The notes beneath the pieces were generated by a model. That model saw only the letters and a program-made list of their open reading frames with translations. It was not told the origin of the DNA and ran no database searches. From JAIVJN01 sp036732565 (GTDB taxonomy: Bacteria > Acidobacteriota > Vicinamibacteria > Vicinamibacterales > UBA2999): 5,481 nt of DNA. The translations under genes and the position numbers were made by a program. The stretch is from contig DAINCF010000487.1 in assembly GCA_036732565.1 (NCBI GenBank), forward strand, positions 1 to 5,481, in the 5' to 3' direction. Below are positions 3,317 to 5,481 of this stretch, one piece after another; position 1 is the stretch's first letter, and every line of letters begins with the position of its first letter.

Positions 3317-5481
3317 ATGCCCCAGGTTCGAATCGCCATTCGATCGCTGCTCCGCGAGCGCGGGTTTGCGACAGCCGTGGTGCTGACGCTCGTCATCGGC
3401 CTTGGCGGCTGCCTCGCCATTTTCAGCGTCGTACGCGCCGTGCTGCTCGAACCCTTGCCGTTCCCGGATCCCGACCGGCTCACCGCCGTGTGGATGACGA
3501 ATCCGCGGCAGGGATTCGATCGCGACGTCATTTCGTATCCGCAGTTTCGTGATTGGCGCGACCAGAGCCGCCACGTGATGTCGGGCCTTGCCGTCTTCAC
3601 CAATCAGCTGGGCAGCCTGACCACGCAGGGCCCTGCACGTGAGGTACGGGCCGTCAGCGTCTCCGAGGAGTTCTTCGATGTGCTCGGATCGTCGCCGACG
3701 ATCGGCCGCACCTTCGATCGCACCGCGTTCGAGCCGGGGTCCCATCGCGTGCTGGTCATCAGCCACGCGCTGTGGATCGCGGCGTTCGGCGCGGATCCTG
3801 CCGTCATCGGGAACACGGTGCGCTTCAATGCCGAGCCGTATCAGGTCGTCGGCGTCATGCCGCGGGGTGTCGCGTATCCCGGCGACGCCGAAGTATGGGC
3901 GCCTCTCGTGGCGCTGCCGAATCAGCGTGCGCAGTTCGAGTCCCGCGCATCGTTGTGGCTCAGCGTGATTGCACGCCTGAGGTCGGACGTGGCCGTCGCC
4001 GCGGCGCAGGACGCGTTGCTGGTGGTCGAGCGACGGCTCCAGCAAACTTATCCCGGAGACGCCACACCGGACACCGGAGTATTGGTGAGCAGCCTGCACG
4101 ACGATCTCGTCGGCTCGACGAGCCGTTCGTTGTGGCTGCTCCAGGGCTCGGTGATCTTCGTGCTGCTCATCGCGTGCGCGAACGTGTCGAACCTGCTGCT
4201 CGTGCGGACCTCCGCTCGCAGCCGGGAGATTGCGACCCGCATCGCGCTCGGCGCCAGCTGGCGCCGAGTGACGAGCGAAGCGCTGGTGGAGACGATGGTG
4301 CTGGCGGTTGCGGGTGGCGTGTTGGGTCTGATCGCCGCGATGTGGGCCGTCGACGCCTTCACCCGTAGTGGTCCCTCGTCGATACCGTTGGCTGGCCGCG
4401 TTGACGTTGACTGGACCGTGGCGGTCGCGGCTGGGGGACTGTGTCTGCTGACCACGCTGCTCGTTGGCATCGCGCCGGTGTTGTTTGCCGGTCGCGTCGA
4501 CGTCACGACGACGCTCAAGTCGGGCGGACGCAGCCCCAACGAGGCGAGCGGCTCGGGCCGGTTGCGCTCCTCGCTCGTCGTCGGGCAGATCGCGCTGGCG
4601 TTGGTGCTGCTCGTTGGCGCCGGTCTGCTCATCAAGAGCTTCGCGCGCGTGTTGTCCATTCCAACGGGCTTCACGGCGTCATCGGCGCTGACCGCGCGGG
4701 TCGCGCTTCCGACTCAAACCTACCCTGACGCGGCGCCGCGCATCGCGTTGTGGAACGAGCTCACACGGCAGGTGGCTGCGCTTCCGGGCGTACGTGCAGT
4801 CGGCGGTGTGTCCACGATCCTCCTCGGCCGAATCTTCGTCTCGTCGCCGATCGCGGTGGAGGGCCGTCCCGATCTGCCTGACGCGCTGAAAGTGGCGCCT
4901 GTGGCCATCGATTCGGTCACCGCCAACTACTTCGAGGCCATCGGCCATGCGCTCGTGTCGGGCCGCTTCCTGAATGATCACGACACCACCGACGGTCCGC
5001 GCGTCATCGTTGCCAACGAAGCGTTGGGACGACTCTATTTCGGCACGACCGATATCGTCGGACGACGGGTGACGTTCGGCGACGCCAGCGACCCGAAGAC
5101 GACCTGGCTGACCATCGTCGGCGTCGTGCGGGACGTGCGTCGTGCCGCAGCGGGTCCGCACCTGGAATCGACGCCCGAGGTCTACTTCCCGTACGCTCAG
5201 CGTCCGCGTCCCAGCATGATGCTGGTGGTGACGACGGACGGCGATCCGTCCGCGGTGGTTGGACCCGTGCGCGAGCTCGTGACCAGGCTCGATCCAGAGG
5301 TGCCACTGTCGCGTGCGCGCCCCCTCGATGAGCTCCTCGACGCGCGGCTGGATGAGCGGGTGTTCGTCATGAACCTGTTGACCGCATTCGCGATCATGGC
5401 GGTCGCGCTCGCGGCGATCGGCATCTACGGCGTCACGGCGTACAGCGTCAGCCGCCGGATGTCGGAGTTCGGCGTGCTGGT
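3317..5481 (+). CDS. ADOP-type FtsX/MacB-like ABC permease (3' end outside window)
   Basis: This is an inner-membrane permease-type protein with two fused MacB_PCD/FtsX halves; 721 codons are visible and the frame is open at the window edge. TM1 is at about 17-43, in the family-typical N-terminus (AIRSLLRERGF, then AIFSVVRAVLLEPLPFPDPDRL at 34-55). A periplasmic MacB_PCD domain spans about 44-270. TM2-TM4 lie at about 272-297, 320-347 and 366-391, with the FtsX signature RSREIATRIALGAS at 301-314. TM5 is at 418-440 (ALALVLLVGAGLL) and opens the second half. The second periplasmic domain spans about 441-683 (ANYFEAIG, 536-543; VGVVRDVRR, 601-609). TM6 is at 684-712, and the second signature begins at RRMSEFGVL (713-721). 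ADOPs are about 800 residues, so roughly 80 are missing. No ABC ATPase gene is in the window. MacB/LolC-like proteins act in mechanotransmission or lipoprotein/drug export; the substrate of this one is unknown. Confidence 0.93.
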   Translation, partial: MPQVRIAIRSLLRERGFATAVVLTLVIGLGGCLAIFSVVRAVLLEPLPFPDPDRLTAVWMTNPRQGFDRDVISYPQFRDWRDQSRHVMSGLAVFTNQLGSLTTQGPAREVRAVSVSEEFFDVLGSSPTIGRTFDRTAFEPGSHRVLVISHALWIAAFGADPAVIGNTVRFNAEPYQVVGVMPRGVAYPGDAEVWAPLVALPNQRAQFESRASLWLSVIARLRSDVAVAAAQDALLVVERRLQQTYPGDATPDTGVLVSSLHDDLVGSTSRSLWLLQGSVIFVLLIACANVSNLLLVRTSARSREIATRIALGASWRRVTSEALVETMVLAVAGGVLGLIAAMWAVDAFTRSGPSSIPLAGRVDVDWTVAVAAGGLCLLTTLLVGIAPVLFAGRVDVTTTLKSGGRSPNEASGSGRLRSSLVVGQIALALVLLVGAGLLIKSFARVLSIPTGFTASSALTARVALPTQTYPDAAPRIALWNELTRQVAALPGVRAVGGVSTILLGRIFVSSPIAVEGRPDLPDALKVAPVAIDSVTANYFEAIGHALVSGRFLNDHDTTDGPRVIVANEALGRLYFGTTDIVGRRVTFGDASDPKTTWLTIVGVVRDVRRAAAGPHLESTPEVYFPYAQRPRPSMMLVVTTDGDPSAVVGPVRELVTRLDPEVPLSRARPLDELLDARLDERVFVMNLLTAFAIMAVALAAIGIYGVTAYSVSRRMSEFGVL

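Noticed and set aside
2431..3603. 390-codon minus-strand ORF
   Set aside because: It overlaps the FKBP gene out of frame and the permease gene in antisense; its product is Arg/Gly-rich with no domain.
3098..4099. 333-codon minus-strand ORF
   Set aside because: It is antisense to the permease gene, whose plus-strand frame is open to the window end and matches the family throughout.

Overview
The window is GC-rich chromosomal DNA, most likely from an Acidobacteriota (Vicinamibacteria-like) genome. The best evidence is the partial gene at the right end. It reads as an orphan FtsX/MacB-type permease of the duplicated kind known as ADOP (acidobacterial duplicated orphan permease). Several short palindromic or tandem repeats at gene borders also resemble repeats I associate with that group, but this was not checked by any search.

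Layout, left to right. Positions 1-159 hold no gene. They contain an 88-nt inverted-repeat element (9-96) and a degenerate 15-16-bp tandem repeat (112-157). Positions 160-3101 hold three genes on the minus strand, closely spaced and probably one operon. In transcription order they are a secreted protein with two tandem FKBP-type prolyl isomerase domains (3101 to 2277), a secreted M48 zinc metalloprotease with an extra N-terminal domain (2258 to 1239), and an S4-domain RluA-family rRNA pseudouridine synthase (1203 to 160). The gaps between them are 18 and 35 nt. A 215-bp divergent intergenic region (3102-3316) carries an 8-bp tandem repeat that is G-rich on the operon strand. From 3317 the ADOP permease runs rightward and off the end of the window, with 721 codons visible.

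The FKBP and M48 products both have N-terminal signal peptides, so a shared job in envelope protein folding and quality control is plausible. The pseudouridine synthase acts on RNA in the cytoplasm, and its place in the operon has no obvious functional explanation. The permease is transcribed divergently and could share the regulatory region. I see no clear new defence or mobile system. The most notable signals are the repeat elements: one may have added the last codons of the pseudouridine synthase gene, and another may have inserted in frame just before its catalytic motif. The tandem FKBP duplication, the SD-less hairpin leader of the pseudouridine synthase gene and the G-rich leader repeat are also worth a second look. 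No tRNA, rRNA, CRISPR array, transposase or phage gene was seen.
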